A stretch of DNA of 64,000 nucleotides from Brasenia schreberi (lineage: Eukaryota; Streptophyta; Magnoliopsida; Nymphaeales; Cabombaceae), in contig JAYKKT010000091.1 of assembly GCA_036023115.1 (NCBI GenBank), forward strand, positions 34,583,501-34,647,500. Direction: 5' to 3'. Of the stretch, positions 23,742 to 35,752 are shown one piece after another. The number at the start of each line of letters is the position of its first letter. Position 1 is the stretch's first letter. The notes beneath the pieces are model-generated. The model ran no database searches. It saw only the letters and a program-made list of their open reading frames with translations, and was not told where the DNA came from. Position numbers and translations under genes: made by a program.

Positions 23742-24329
23742 CTCAATGGAGTACTTTAATTCAAACAAAAACCTGAAAATAAAAGCACTTCGTAAATCCC
23801 CCAATCTTCAAATAACACTCAAATCGAGTGTCTCCCACTTCATGAATGCAATAAAAATCGTATACACACACTTAATAACTTCATATTTTGTCATTCAAAA
23901 AAAAAAACCCGAAATAACACAAAAAACAATAAATATAAAGGAAAAAAAGGAAAAAAACATTAAAAATATACCTAAATCCGAGTTTGGAGGCTTGGACGGA
24001 CACCGTAGGGCACGATTTTAGAGCTTTGAACACCAAGGAGGCGAAAACCGACTCTTAGGGAGCTTGAAGAACCCAAAAGGAGAGAGGAAACCCGCGAAAA
24101 ATCGCGGGTTTCCCTCGGCCCGGGACCCTTTATAAGGGTCCCAGGGCGTATCGCCCGTATCGTACGATACGGGCGATACGCACCGTATCGTGCGATACGG
24201 GCCGTATCGCACGATACGGTGCGATACGCCCGCACCTGCGATACGGGGGCCCGTATCGTATCGTGGTGGCCCACGATACGATACGTATCGCACCGTATCG
24301 TACGATACGGTGCGATACGGACAACACTG
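23742..24329. repeat. hAT-1 right terminus and transposase upstream region
   Basis: Includes the probable transposase promoter. 24145-24329 is packed with CGATACG/CGTATCG motifs in both orientations able to pair with one another, ending in the terminal repeat GACAACACTG. Confidence 0.85.
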
Positions 24330-24337
24330 GTTTTTCA

Positions 24338-24861
24338 TATTATAAATCTGAAATTAGATGACAAGATATATTGAACTAGCCATGATGGTAAGGGAGCAAA
24401 GGGATTACTTGACTGACAACATTCTCATGCCCCAAACCACTGATCCTTCCTATCCTAGATGGTGCAGGGAGAATGCTTTACTAAATGGATGGCTCATACA
24501 ATCAATGATGTCCAAGGACACCAAGGACATCTGGTTGGTTGTCCAGGATGCCTATACTCGAAGAAAAAATATAGCTAAGAAATATGATATTATTTAGAAT
24601 ATTCGATAGTGCAGACAAAGTGGAAGGTCTCTGAGTGAGTATTATGGTGAACTTCGAGGTTTATTGGAAGAATTGCAATTCTATTCTAAAACTAAATATC
24701 AAAGTTGCATGAAAGTACGTAATGAGGAATTTGAAGAACAGAAAGTGTTTGATCTTTTGTGAAGTATTTTTTCAGAATATGAAACTGTCAAAAATAATAT
24801 TCTAAGTAGAGAAGAGCTTTCATCCTTAAGCACAATATACTCTCTACTACTGCGGGAAGAA
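24338..24861 (+). pseudogene. Copia-A gag, middle part
   Basis: Reads INLKLD, MMVREQRDYLTDNILM, WLIQSMMSKDTKDIWLVVQD and VFDLL*SIFSEYETVKNNIL. The last matches the FDLLWGISSEYKTMKNNIL of related copia gag genes, so TGA replaces TGG. Copia-B is inserted after LLLREED. Confidence 0.85.
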
Positions 24862-24866
24862 GATCG

Positions 24867-25060
24867 TGTTAGTGTAGTGTTTTAAGTCTTGTTCAAAAGT
24901 TTATTTCGACATGTATTTCAAATAGTGTATGTCTAAGTGTTTGGACCCAATGGATCGGATCAGATCCATTGGGAATCGTGTCTTGATTAGTAGGAGTATT
25001 TTCGTCTTTTAAGTTAGAATATGATTAGTATAAATTCTAGGTTGTAATTAGGGTTGAAAC
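24867..25060 (+). repeat. Copia-B 5' LTR, truncated
   Basis: Nearly identical to the first 200 bp of 39458-39773. It is interrupted by hAT-2 after GGGTTGAAAC; the remainder of the LTR and its primer-binding site are lost. Confidence 0.9.
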
Positions 25061-27155
25061 CAGTGTTGTTTGACGCGTATCGTATCGTGTATCACTGGGC
25101 TCCATGATACGGGCATATCGTATCGTATCGTACTTTAATATTAAAATAATACAAAAAATTAATTAAAAATTAATAAAAAAATTGAAAAAAATTGAAAAAA
25201 ATAGGAAAAAATCAAGAAAAATCTGATAATTGCTTTAAATTCATATAATTTTAGTATAGATTGAGCATTCAACATTGAACAATTGCATCCAAATTTACAT
25301 ATTTTGAATCCAAAAAATAAAATACAGACATAGTTTACACTTTACAGTACACTACAGTTACATATAATGTTACATTTTATAAATTGTAATCACGATCATC
25401 AATTAAATAATCTTCATCTTCTCCTTGTTGCAGATCCTCATCATCATCAACCATGCCCACACCTTCTTCTTCAAAATCAAATTCATCTCCGTAATGTTGT
25501 TGCGCTCCTTCCAAATTAATCCAAGCAACGTCTTCTTCTGTTAGGAGGGCATTTTCTTTAGTGTCTTCCATAACCCAATCTTCTAATATCTCAAAATTAT
25601 CCAAACTTATTGGATCGAATTGACTTTCTTCTCTATTTACTTTTTTTAATTGCCTACGATACAAACAAAGATAAACAATTAGTAAGTAATATTAACAATT
25701 GAAAACTGAAGTTAAATAATATCGAATTGAAAATTTGAAAGTAATACAACATTACCTTTCACGAAGGCGCATGTTACAACGAATATAAACCAAATCATTA
25801 AGCCTTTTGTGTTCCAACCTGTTGCGCTTTTTTGTATGGATGTGTTCAAAAACACTCCAATTTCTTTTAAACCTGTTGCATTACAGGTTTGGCTTAAGAC
25901 TCTAACTGCAAAATCTCTAAGGTTTGGACAATCACTTCCAAACCTGTTCCACCAAACATCTGTAAAAAAAATATAAACATTAGAGATATAATAATCCATA
26001 GTAATGTAATATGCAACTTAAATATGAAAATAAACAATGTACCTGGACGCATCGTAGAGCGGTTGCGAATTGCAACAGGCAAACCCATCAAGTGAAGAGC
26101 ATTATCATATATCTCTATCTCTCGATGTATCGCATCTACTATGCTCTCATCAGGGACTAATATGTCGATGCATTCAATGATTCTTCGATTAACCTCACCG
26201 TCCCTTTTGAAGGTTGTTGAGTACCTCAATGATGGGTTTAGATAGTAGGCTGCTGCATGAATAGGTTGATGCAATTGTTTATTCCATCTACTATCAATTA
26301 TTTTCCACACGGGCACATAATCTCTTTTTTTTCCATTAAAGTTATTTCTGATCGCTTCTTTTGCCCTGTCCATGGCTTCATAAAGGTAGCCCATAGATAG
26401 TTTCTCCTCGCTGTCAGCCAATCTCAAAACTTTCACTAAAGGACAAGTAATTTTTAATAATCTGATACATGCATTCCAAAATGAACTTCTAAAAATTGTT
26501 TATGCAATCTCATTTAACTTTGTGTTCCTTCTGTTTTGTGGCAACTCTGCAAATTGTTGCCATTCATATGAGGAGAACATTCTCTTTAAAGCTTGCTTCT
26601 GTCTCACAATACTCTGTATAGATAAAAAGTTTGTTGCGAACCGAGTTGTAGTTGTGCGAAGAAGCTTTGCACCTTCTGTGTATCTCCTCATCATACACAA
26701 AACAAATGCATGGTTGTAAATGAATTTTGTAATATCTTGGCAACACTCAGTTGCTGTCTTTATTTCATCCATCTCACCAATGTCCTCGAGGATGAGATCT
26801 AAACAATGGGCTGCACATGGTGTCCAATAAAAAGTCCCATAAATATCAGCTATCTCCTTTCCAGCTGCTTTGTAGTTAGCTGCATTATCTGTAATCAATT
26901 GGACTAAATTTTCTAGCCCAACCTCCTATATAACCTTATCAAATTCCTCTCGTAGGATCTCTGTAGTGTGCCTCTCCTATTACATATCTAGAGATCTCAA
27001 AAACATGAGTCCTTTAGGACAATATACAAGAAAGTTTAGCAATGTTCTTTCTCGCCTATCGGTCCATCCATCTACCATGATAGTGCATCCTGTTTCCTTC
27101 TACGATTGTCTCAAAGTCGAAAAGTATTGTTGCACTTCAATCACGGTCTGATCTC
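25061..27155 (-). mobile_element. hAT-2: second copy of hAT-1, truncated at its transposase 5' side
   Basis: Starts CAGTGTTGTTTGACGCG like hAT-1 and runs collinear with it through exon 3 (25664-25377), exon 2 (about 25960-25755) and most of exon 1. It breaks at 27155, at the residues DQTVIEVQQY. The BED finger, the upstream part and the right terminus are missing; Copia-C RNase H sequence follows directly. The CGTAT array is shorter than in hAT-1. Confidence 0.92.
25377..27155 (-). pseudogene. hAT-2 transposase pseudogene
   Basis: Pieces: DUF659 region (26898-26500, DNAANYKAAGKEIADIYG), the part ahead of hATC (26436-26045), hATC (WWNRFGSDCPNLRDFAVRVL) and the acidic tail (25664-25377). hATC is frameshifted at CNATGLKEIG where hAT-1 has CSATGCERNW. 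The lesions differ from those of hAT-1, so the two decayed independently. Confidence 0.88.
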
Positions 27156-28513
27156 GGTATTCAGTTTCTACACTTGATCTGGCTACCACAGACTGTTTCT
27201 TGCTTTTTCGTGACACAATATTCCCTCCTATACATATTACATAGCCGAATGTTGACTTTCGATCAGTCTTCGAACCTGCCCAATCAGCATCTGAGTAGAT
27301 AATCAGCATCTGAGTAGATTTCTATATCCAGTGTCAGTTGTGGAGTATATAGCAAGCCGTATGTGAGTGAGGATTTCAAATATCTGATAATATGAAACAC
27401 CATACTCATATGATATCTAGAAGGGTTATGCATCCACCTACTTGCATATCCAACTGCAAAACTGATATCTGGTCTCGTGATAGTCACATATATCAGTTTT
27501 CCTACTAATCTCTGGTATTTACTGATATCTTCATAGGGTTTCACAAACTCAAGAGTATCTTCTTTAGGGATTTCCATAGGAACGGAACATATTCGACAAT
27601 CTTCCATTTTCGTGTCTTTCAGTAAGTCTAGGATATATTTCCTTTGACTTAAGAATAAACCATTATCTTTATGAATTACTTCTATTCCCAGAAAGTAATG
27701 CAACCTCCCTAAATCTTTCAAATCAAATAATGCCTTCAGTCTCTTCTTTAGATGAATTATACCTTCAGCATCATCTCCTGTAATGATAATGTCATCCATA
27801 TATACTAGCAATACAATGGTCTTCTAATCACGTTTAATAAAGAGTGTATGATCACTCACACATTGCTTAAAACCTAACTTCATGACTCCATCACTAAACT
27901 TTTCAAATCATTCCCATAGAGATTGTTTCAGCCCATAAAGTGATTTCTTCAATTTATAAACCATGTTCTGCTTCTGTTCATTATTATACCCAGGAGGTAA
28001 GTCCATATAAATGTCTTCTAGAAGGTCGCCCTGAAGGAATGCATTCTTAACATCTAACTGCCATAATTGCCATCCTCTGTTAACTGTTAGGCTCTGAATA
28101 ATTCTGATAGTGTTCATCTTTGCAACAGGAGCAAATGTTTCTGTGTAATCTATGCCAAATGACTGACTATATCCTTTAGATACTAGTCTAGCTTTATGCC
28201 TTTCAATATTGCCATCAGCTTTATACTTTACAGAAAATACCGACTTACATCCCACTGTCTTCCGTCCTGCGGGCAGATTTGTTAGTTCCCACGTGTTGTT
28301 TCTTACAAGGGCTGCAATTTCGTCTTCCATTGTTGTTTTCCACCGTGGGTGCTGTCTTGCTTCTTCATATGTTCTTGGTACAAGAGTAGAGTCTGCATTC
28401 ATAACAAACACTTGATATTCTCTAGGATAATTAGAGTAATATACCATTTTCTCCAAAGAATATCTCGTTGTTTTCCGTTTTCCTTTTCTGATAGCAATAG
28501 GCAAGTCATCCAA
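27156..28513 (-). pseudogene. Copia-C reverse transcriptase and RNase H start
   Basis: 28513-27908 carries the RT N-terminus (VGCKSVFSVKYKADGNIE, LDVKNAFLQGDLLEDIYMDL). 27811-27284 carries catalytic YMDD (LVYMDDIIITGDD) and LIYVTITRPDISFAVGYASR. 27309-27156 starts RNase H (YSDADWAGSKTDRKSTFGYV). A tandem duplication of GCATCTGAGTAGAT (27287-27319) repeats YSDAD and breaks the frame. One stop-containing gap lies between the RT halves. Confidence 0.9.
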
Positions 28514-28540
28514 TCCATCATTTGAATATTGAGAGACTTC

Positions 28541-29893
28541 CTAAATCTGATGTGGAACTGATTCTGGAATGGGATTATGATCAGGAATAATTGATAGCTG
28601 AGGAGCAACAACTTTCCTTTCCCCTCTGATATACACTTTTATATTTTCTGCTTGAGAAGATGGTATCTCTTCCTCTTCTTCATCACGTATACGATGTTCT
28701 TCAGCTGGTGGAAGTGGCATGACATAGGGAGTCTGCATAGATGAAGGCTCAATCTCTGATGAATTGTAAAATGAAGTATCTTCATGAAATGTAACGTCCA
28801 TCATAACATACAGCTTTCTTCTGAGTGGATCATAACATTTATACCCTTTTTGGGTAGAAGAGTATCCCAGAAAGATACATTTAATTGATCTAGCATCTAA
28901 CTTATCCCGCAATCCACGATGAACATGTGTAAAGCAAGTGCAACCGAACACCCTTAGGAGCAAATAAAATTGTTTCTGAGAAGGACACAATAAATGAAAT
29001 GGAGTATCACCCTGGAGGACACTGGTAGGCATTCGATTTATCAGGAAGACTGCAGTCAAAACCGCTTCACTCCAATAGTATTTAGGTGCATTACATCCAA
29101 TGAGAAGTGTTCTTGCAACTTCTAGTATATGTCTATTCTTTCTCTCTGCAACTCCATTTTGTTGTGGAGAATAGGCGCATGAAGTCTGATGTAAGATTCC
29201 CTGTGCTAGAAAGTAAGAATTAAGAGATTGAGACATAAACTCACCCCTATTATCACTGCGGAAAACTCTTATAATGCGTTGAAATTGAGTGTGTACAAAT
29301 TGACAGTATATTGGGAGAATATGCTTCCCTTCATCTTTGGTTTTCATAAGATATATCATTGTGAATCTAATGCAGTCATCAATAAATGAAACAAAGTATT
29401 TATATCTATGTACAGACGTAGTAGAGCAAGGACCCCAAATATCTGAATGAACAATCTTAAAAGGAATAATAGATCAGTCTTCACTTAAAGGAAAAGAAAC
29501 ACGATGGTGCTTAGCCTTTTGGCAAGTCTCACAACTTAAAAACAAATTATTACAATCCTTAAATTTAGGTAGTAACATCCTGAGCTTAGCCTCATAGAAA
29601 TATAAGCCTCTTCGCACACTACCCTGTCCAAAGATCCTCCTCGTCTGCACCTCCTGAAAGTAACACCCAGTAGAATCAAATATTATACTACATTTTTTAT
29701 CTCGAGTCTTAGCAAAAACAGATAATAAGTTGACTGAGATATTTGGAACATGCAGAACATTCTGTAAGATACCAAAAGAAGTAGTAATACTCCATTTTCC
29801 AGCTATAGGAGTATAAGAGCCATCTGCGAGTTTGATATTAAGGCTGCCTTGAGACAATTCATAATCATAAAAAAAGGCTCTTTGACTGACCAT
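28541..29893 (-). pseudogene. Copia-C integrase and protease
   Basis: 29359-28541 is a long open integrase stretch (VFRSDNRGEFMSQSLNSYF, SPQQNGVAERKNRHILEVAR, KCIFLGYSSTQKGYKCYD). 29893-29474 holds the region after the protease active site, the pre-integrase and the zinc-binding part (CETCQKAKHHRVSFPL). This is one of the better kept pol regions in the window, yet it is still interrupted. Confidence 0.9.
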
Positions 29894-31016
29894 ATGATCT
29901 GTTGCACTTGAATCAATAACCCAAACTCTTGAAAAAGAAGAGTTAGTATTACCCTATGTCAAGAAAGAGAAAGGATATGCCACCGTGGCTCGAGGATCAC
30001 TGTGAGAGGATGTAGATGCAGATTGTGAATCAGTTAGTCTGGCTTTAAGAAGTTCAATTTCTTTCTTCATGTCTGCTAATGAGGTCGTACTATAATCATT
30101 CCTTGGTCTTTCTGTCTTATCACTACTGAAGTAAGCCCTGTTGGATCGATTTTGATTCTGAAACTGAGTAGGTACTCTAACTAATTTCTAACATGTTTCC
30201 CTCGTATGACGTGATTTTCCACAATGTGAACAGAGTAACTTATCCTTGTCTTCAGAAGTGGTCCCAGATCTGCCTCTACCTCGTCCATAACCTCCTCTCC
30301 CCCTAGGAAAGGTGGGAGTAGAGGTACCTCTTCTTACGAATGCTAAAGTCTCTGATATGTTCACTTTGGTCTCATTTTTTAGCTGTTTTTTGTTCTCTTC
30401 ACGAAGTAGGAGAGAATATACTGTGCTCAAGGTTGGGTGCTCCACTCGACTTTCTTAACTGCCTCATATTCAAAAGAAATTCCCCAAAGAAGATCAAATA
30501 CTTTTCGTTCCTCAAATTCTTCATTGCGCTAAGTGTGCAGTTCTGGCATTTGGTTTTGGAGTAGAATTGTAATTCCTCCCACAGACCTCTGAGTTCTGCA
30601 TAGTACTCACATAGTTCTTCCTCCCTGACTGCACTTCCTAATCTTTTCTATGAGATCATACTTCTTTGCAATATTTTTTCTCTGAGCATAAGCCTCCTGT
30701 ACTGCTAACCATATCTCTCTGGCTGTTTCCAAGAACATAAAGGTACTGTCAATGGAAGGTGTCATGGACTAAATCAACCAAGCACTCACCAGTGCATTTT
30801 CTTTTCTCCATCTAGAATAAAGAAGATCTATACTTGAGGGTTAAGTTACTTCACCAGTTAAGTAATCCCAATGCCCCCTGGCCATGGTTTCCAATTCAAT
30901 TGAACGAGCCCATTGAAGATAATTTTTTCCATCCAGCTTCAAATTTGTAATTTGAAATGATTCACCTTTGTCTATAGAACTCTGGTCTTTATCATCAGCC
31001 ATCTTTGTTCTTTCCA
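29894..31016 (-). pseudogene. Copia-C gag and protease start
   Basis: Gag begins near 31016 (MERTKMADDKDQSS) and continues with FQITNLKLDGKNYLQWARS. The zinc knuckle CSHCGKSRHTRETC is at about 30230-30188 within the open stretch 30445-30188. The protease active site DSSATDHMV lies near 29905, with S for the usual G. Several stops. Confidence 0.85.
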
Positions 31017-31120
31017 TTTAGATGAGAAGATATCAATTTTTTTAAAAAAGGGATCTTTCTTGGCACTGTTTTCCCGTAACTTCCCTTGATCTTCTTCAGC
31101 GAGAAATAGCCGTGATAGAC

Positions 31121-31422
31121 TTTGATACCATGTAGATTTTATGCACACAAATCGAACATTTTATTCATTGAAGAAGATTTGAATCACAAAGGATTACAAG
31201 GGGATGCAGGTCGCCGCCATAGGCAGCCATCCCCTGCACTCATTGCTATCCACGATTTCATTAACTTACCTAACCCTAATTACAAGACTCTTAAATACTA
31301 TTAATCTAACTTAAAAGACTAATTTACCCCTAATAAGTAACTAATAAAGTTTGGGTCATCCAAATCATACACGACTATTATTATATACATAAAAAACACA
31401 GATTACAACCTAGACTCTAACA
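31121..31422 (-). repeat. Copia-C primer-binding site and 5' LTR
   Basis: TTTGATACCA (31121-31130) is the reverse complement of a TGGTATCAAA primer site. The LTR spans 31131 (TGTAGATTTT) to 31422 (CTCTAACA). Confidence 0.85.
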
Positions 31423-32298
31423 CTAATGTCAACTTGTTTTTCACAACAGGAAGATCGAAAGAATTTAGAGAAAGGTGATCATATCCAAACTGACAAATCT
31501 GCATTTATAGGTAGAGGACAAAGCAATTATCAGAGGGGAAGAGACTCATTCAGAGGTAGAGGAAGAGGCAAAAACTAGTATTATGATGATAAGAGCAAGT
31601 TACAGTGCACACATTGTGGAAGAAAGATGCACACAAAAGAACATTGTTGGGAAATTATTGGAAAACCTTCAGAATATAGAGATTATGGCAGGAAACTCCT
31701 AGATTATGGCAGTAATGTGGCAACCATATCAGAAAAGAAAGCTGAAACGAATATTATAGATGAAGTAGCAGAATTGAAGAAACATATTACAGAAATTGAA
31801 ACACGCCTACGGGATCAACCTTCAACCTCTTCATCAAAGACAGAATCGAGTCCCCCCACCTCTTACAGTATTAGTGGTAATTACTCTATTAAATATTTCA
31901 TTTATTCTTTTAATTAGATAATAGATTCAGGAGCTACTGATCATATGGTAGGGAACAAGTCTAATCTTATGCCGTATGAAGTGACTTCAACTCCTTAGTA
32001 TGTGAAAGTAGCGAATGGTTCTTTGATTCTTATGGAAGGAAAAGGTGCAATTCAGAGGGATAATCTAAGACTTGTAAATCTACTTTCAGTAAGTTCCTTG
32101 GTTAGAAATATGAATTGTATGGTTACATTCTCTCCATATATTGTGTTTTTCAGGATTTGAAGACGGGAAGAATATCTGGTAGTGGTGAACTATACAATGG
32201 TTTATACATTCTATCTGGGGATTAGAATTTAAGGCAGAAAAGAGCATTTGGAGCTACTACTACTGAAGAAGAAATAAAAATTTGGCATAGTAGATTAG
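31423..32298 (+). pseudogene. Copia-B gag C-terminus and protease
   Basis: Reads EDRKNLEKGDHIQTDKSAF, then the zinc knuckle CTHCGRKMHTKEHC (about 31612-31655), a coiled segment and the protease active site IIDSGATDHMVGNKSN (about 31918-31965), ending at IWHSRL, where Copia-D is inserted. Stops at 31576, 31915 and later. The 5' half of gag is missing. Confidence 0.85.
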
Positions 32299-32676
32299 TG
32301 TTAATATAATAAGGGCACAGGTCATTCGGGCCCGTGCAACCCTTGTTTGATACAAGGATCAGGGCCAGGGCCACACTGGCCCTGGCCAGTAACCGTTGAG
32401 CACAGCCCAACGGCTAGTGCTGGCCGGGCAGCACTAGTCTTGTTTCTTGTTGTTTTTCATTTCTTTTTCATGTACAATGTGCTCTATAAATACTACATCA
32501 TCTCATGAATAAAGTATGTAGTCTAGCACTGCTTCTTGACGTGTTTTGTATATGCTTCCGGTCTTGTTTGTCATTCTTGAAGATCGACATTCGTGATTGA
32601 ATGTCATTTGACTCTTGGCGACTTGGTGAACTAGATTCGTGCAATATCAACACTCGTTCATTAACGAATCCTTACA
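32299..32676 (+). repeat. Copia-D 5' LTR
   Basis: Bounded by the protein break in Copia-B and the primer-binding site. TATA-like CTATAAATAC near 32492. Confidence 0.8.
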
Positions 32677-32793
32677 TGGTATCAGAGCCTCGGATTCAAG
32701 AAAACGAGTGCATTGGGAAGCATGCCGAAAGTGCGAAAGATGAAGAATTGTATCAAACTTGAGGTTAGTCCAAAATCTTCATTTTTGCACAAA

Positions 32794-33982
32794 AATGGAA
32801 GGTAAAAATGAGTCGTTTAGATGTATTCTAGACCCTAAAAGTTATCAAAGTTGGGCTAGAACAATGAAAAAATATTTTTTATCAAAAGATTTTTGGGATT
32901 ACATTGATGGAACTATAAAGAAACCAATTTTGGACATTGATGGCTTAGATGATGATGAAATCATCAAAGCACATGAAAAAGAAAAATTCAAGATAGATTT
33001 GAAATTATAAAAAAAGATGAATGCAAAAATCACATGGATTATTTGTCAAAATATGGATGAAAAACTTAGAAATGGGATTAGTGCTTTTGAAAATGCATTT
33101 GAAACTTGGGAATATTTGAAAAAGCTTTATTCTCAAGACGATTTTGCCTTTCAAATCGATCTCATGGAAAGAATGATTATGCTCAAACAAGGGAATCTAA
33201 GCATTAGGGACTATCACAATGAATTTTTGGAACTATGGACTAAATTAAGAAGTTTTGACAAATTTGGAAAACTTCACAAATTAGATGAATTTCAAGAATT
33301 TTTGGAAAATCAATATTTTTTCTTGTTTATGCGTGGTTTAAGAGACGAATTTGAAAACATTAGATCAAACCTTATACATAGAAAACCTAGACCTAGAAGG
33401 GATACCTTTGTAGTCGATCTTGTTATGGAAGAAACAAGATTAAAAAATATGCATGTGGCCAAAGAAGCCGTGCTTGCCGCATCAAGACCCGGAGCAAATT
33501 TGAAGACTTACAAGCCTCTACATGCCAAGAACAATGAAGGCACATCCAAGAAGCCCACGAGACCATGGCCCAACAAGGATACAATTTACCATTATTGCAA
33601 GAAAAGTAGACACATTAAAACTACTTATACTCTACATCGGAAAAGGGGTGGAAATATGGGAGCCGTGGAAGGAGATGTCTTGCCCAACAATATCAAAGCT
33701 TACATAGAAGAGATTTTTAAAGAAAAAGCAAGCATCTCCGGGAATGCTCTATCTACTTCGCAAGGTATGTCTTGGTTTTTAGATTTCGGTGCATCTTTTC
33801 ATATGACACATAGTGAAGATGCTTTTATTGATTCTTGTGAGGCCTTTGGAAAACATGTGTTTATGGCCGATGGAACAAAACTCAAAATCAAAAAGGTTGG
33901 AAATTTTGAAAAAGAAAACTTTAAAATTCAAAATGTAAACCTAATACCCAAACTTAATTTGAACTTTCTTTCGGTTGCGTGA
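32794..33982 (+). pseudogene. Copia-D gag and protease
   Basis: Begins MEGKNESFRCILDPKSYQSW at 32794, TAA at 33008-33010, then a 321-residue open stretch from 33017 with the UBN2-like RNYHNEF-type segment (LSIRDYHNEFLELWTKLRSF), a degraded zinc knuckle (YHYCKKSRHIKTTY, where the last Cys has been replaced) and a protease active site WFLDFGASFHMTH with F for the catalytic-motif S. It would form the particle shell and the processing enzyme. Confidence 0.85.
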
Positions 33983-34025
33983 TAATGATTGTATAGTCAC
34001 TTTGTAATATTCCCTTGATGAAAAC

Positions 34026-34968
34026 AACAACAACAACAACAACAACAACTAAGCCTTTTCCCATACTAGAAGGGGTCGGCTACATGGATTCTTTGTTTCC
34101 ACAGATCTCTATCGTGTGCCATGTTAGCAGTTAACTCCCAATAAGCTAGATCATTCTTTATTGTTTCTTTCCAACACTTTTGTGGTCGTCCTCTACCTCT
34201 TTTAATACTTTCCAAATTTAGTTTTTCTAACCTTCTTACAGGTTCTTCTTTTGATCTTCTTTCTATATGTCCAAACCATCTTAAACGATGTTCTCTCATT
34301 TTATCCTCTATTGGTGCCACTCCTAATTTGTTTCTAATAACCTCATTATGTATACGGTCTTTTCTTGTATGACCACTCATCCATCTCAACATCTTCATTT
34401 CTGTCACAGACATCTTTTGTACATGTTGATGATTAACTGCCCAACACTCAGAACCATAAAACATGGCAGGCCTAACTGCTGCTCTATAATATTTACCTTT
34501 TAATTTTAATGGTATCTTCTTATCACAAAGAATACCTGATGCTCCTCTCCATTTTAACCAACCAGCATTAATTCTATGTGTAACATCTCCATCAATTCTT
34601 CCATCACTTTGAAAAATTGACCCTAGGTATTTAAAACTTTCCTTTTGGGGAATGCAATGTGTGCCAATTTTAATTTCTATGTCCTCTGAAGTAGCCAAAT
34701 GATCAAACTTACATTCCATATATTCTGTCTTTGTTCTACTAAGTCGGAGGCCTTTGTTTTCTAATGTTTCTCTCCATAGTTCCAATTTTCTATTAACTTT
34801 TTCCTTAGATTCCTCCACTAATACAATGTCATCTGCAAATAACATACACCAAGGTACTTCATCTTGAATATGTTTTGTTAACTCATCCATCACCATTATA
34901 AATAAGTATGGACTTAAAGTTGATCCTTGATGTAACCCAATATTAACTTCAAAGAAGTCTGTCGTTCC
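34026..34968 (-). mobile_element. RTE-clade LINE, 5'-truncated (RTE-1)
   Basis: Flanked by perfect 18-bp target duplications (TATTCCCTTGATGAAAAC, 34008-34025 and 34969-34986). The 3' end lies on the left and carries an AAC/GTT repeat tail (34026-34050). Only the last 0.94 kb is present, as expected from target-primed reverse transcription that stopped early. It splits Copia-D between protease and integrase. Confidence 0.95.
34066..34896 (-). pseudogene. RTE LINE reverse transcriptase C-terminal part
   Basis: 276 open residues starting inside the RT fingers/palm: WCMLFADDIVLVEES holds the FADD catalytic box, followed by KLELWRETLENKGLRLSRTK, YLGSIFQSDGRID and the C-terminal HRLRWFGHIERR. The endonuclease and the first RT blocks are missing, so it cannot work alone. 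It is remarkably open for a LINE fragment, so the insertion is fairly young. Confidence 0.93.
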
Positions 34969-34975
34969 TATTCCC

Positions 34976-35752
34976 TTGATGAAAACGATTAAAGAAAAAA
35001 AATTTGAATGTACGGATTGTATTCTTGAGAAAATGCATCATCTTTCTTATGGAGAAAGGAATTTTATACCAAATAAGGCTTTTGATCTAATATATTCGGA
35101 TGTTTGGAGCCCCGCGCCCATTGCCTCGAAAGGAGGAATTCAATACTATGTAATTTTTGTAGATGACTTTACTCGTTTCACATGGATATACCTATTAAAA
35201 CATAAATTTGAAGTATTTGAAAAATTTGTAGTATTTTGTAATATGATCAAAAACCAATTTGGAGCCACCATTAAGATTTTTAGATTCGATTCAGGAGGAG
35301 AATATATGTCTAATGAATTTTAAAAATTTATTGAAGCAAATGGGATTATTCATCAAAAATCATGCACTAAAACCACTCAACAAAATGGTTTAGCAGAAAG
35401 AAAACATTGGCATATCATTGAAACTTATAGAACTATGCTAATTGCAAGTAAGGTTCCTAAATACCTATGGGCCGAAGTCATCCTTACTACATTATATCTC
35501 ATAAATAGAATGCCCTCGTCTAAACTTGAAAATACCTCACCTTTTGAAAAATTATATAATCTTTCCTCATACTATGAAAGACTTAAAGTTTTTGGATGTA
35601 GATGTTTTGTGTATACAGACAATAATGATAAATTATCACCTAGAGCCATTGAATGTGTATTTCTAGGGTATGGTATTGATAAGAAAGGTTATAGGTGCTT
35701 TGATCCTATAGACGATAAACTATATGTGTCTAAGGATGTTAAATTTTTTTAG
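34976..35752 (+). pseudogene. Copia-D integrase
   Basis: 34976-35323: CTDCILEKMHHLSYGERNF, YSDVWSPAP, FVDDFTRFTWIYLLKHKFE, and FRFDSGGEYMSNEF. 35435-35752: YLWAEVILTTLYLINRMP, VFLGYGIDKKGYRCFDP. TAA at 35321-35323 breaks it between the core and C-terminal parts. The LFSDS-type residue is F-D-S, not the usual S-D. Confidence 0.88.

Larger units (their letters stand above)
20888..24329 (-). mobile_element. hAT-1: near-complete hAT transposon
   Basis: 3,442 bp with terminal inverted repeats CAGTGTTGTC / GACAACACTG and a perfect 8-bp target duplication GTTTTTCA (20880-20887 and 24330-24337), the hAT hallmark. One transposase gene fills the minus strand. Both ends carry dense CGTATCG/CGATACG repeats (20898-20985 and 24145-24320). 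It disrupts Copia-A gag and is younger than Copia-A. Confidence 0.96.
27156..31422 (-). mobile_element. Copia-C: minus-strand copia, 3' end lost
   Basis: Read on the minus strand: 5' LTR (31422-31131), primer-binding site (31130-31121), gag, protease, integrase, RT and part of RNase H, then an abrupt join to hAT-2 at 27155/27156. The 3' LTR is missing. It is antisense to the surrounding Copia-B and of the same lineage as Copia-A. Confidence 0.9.
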
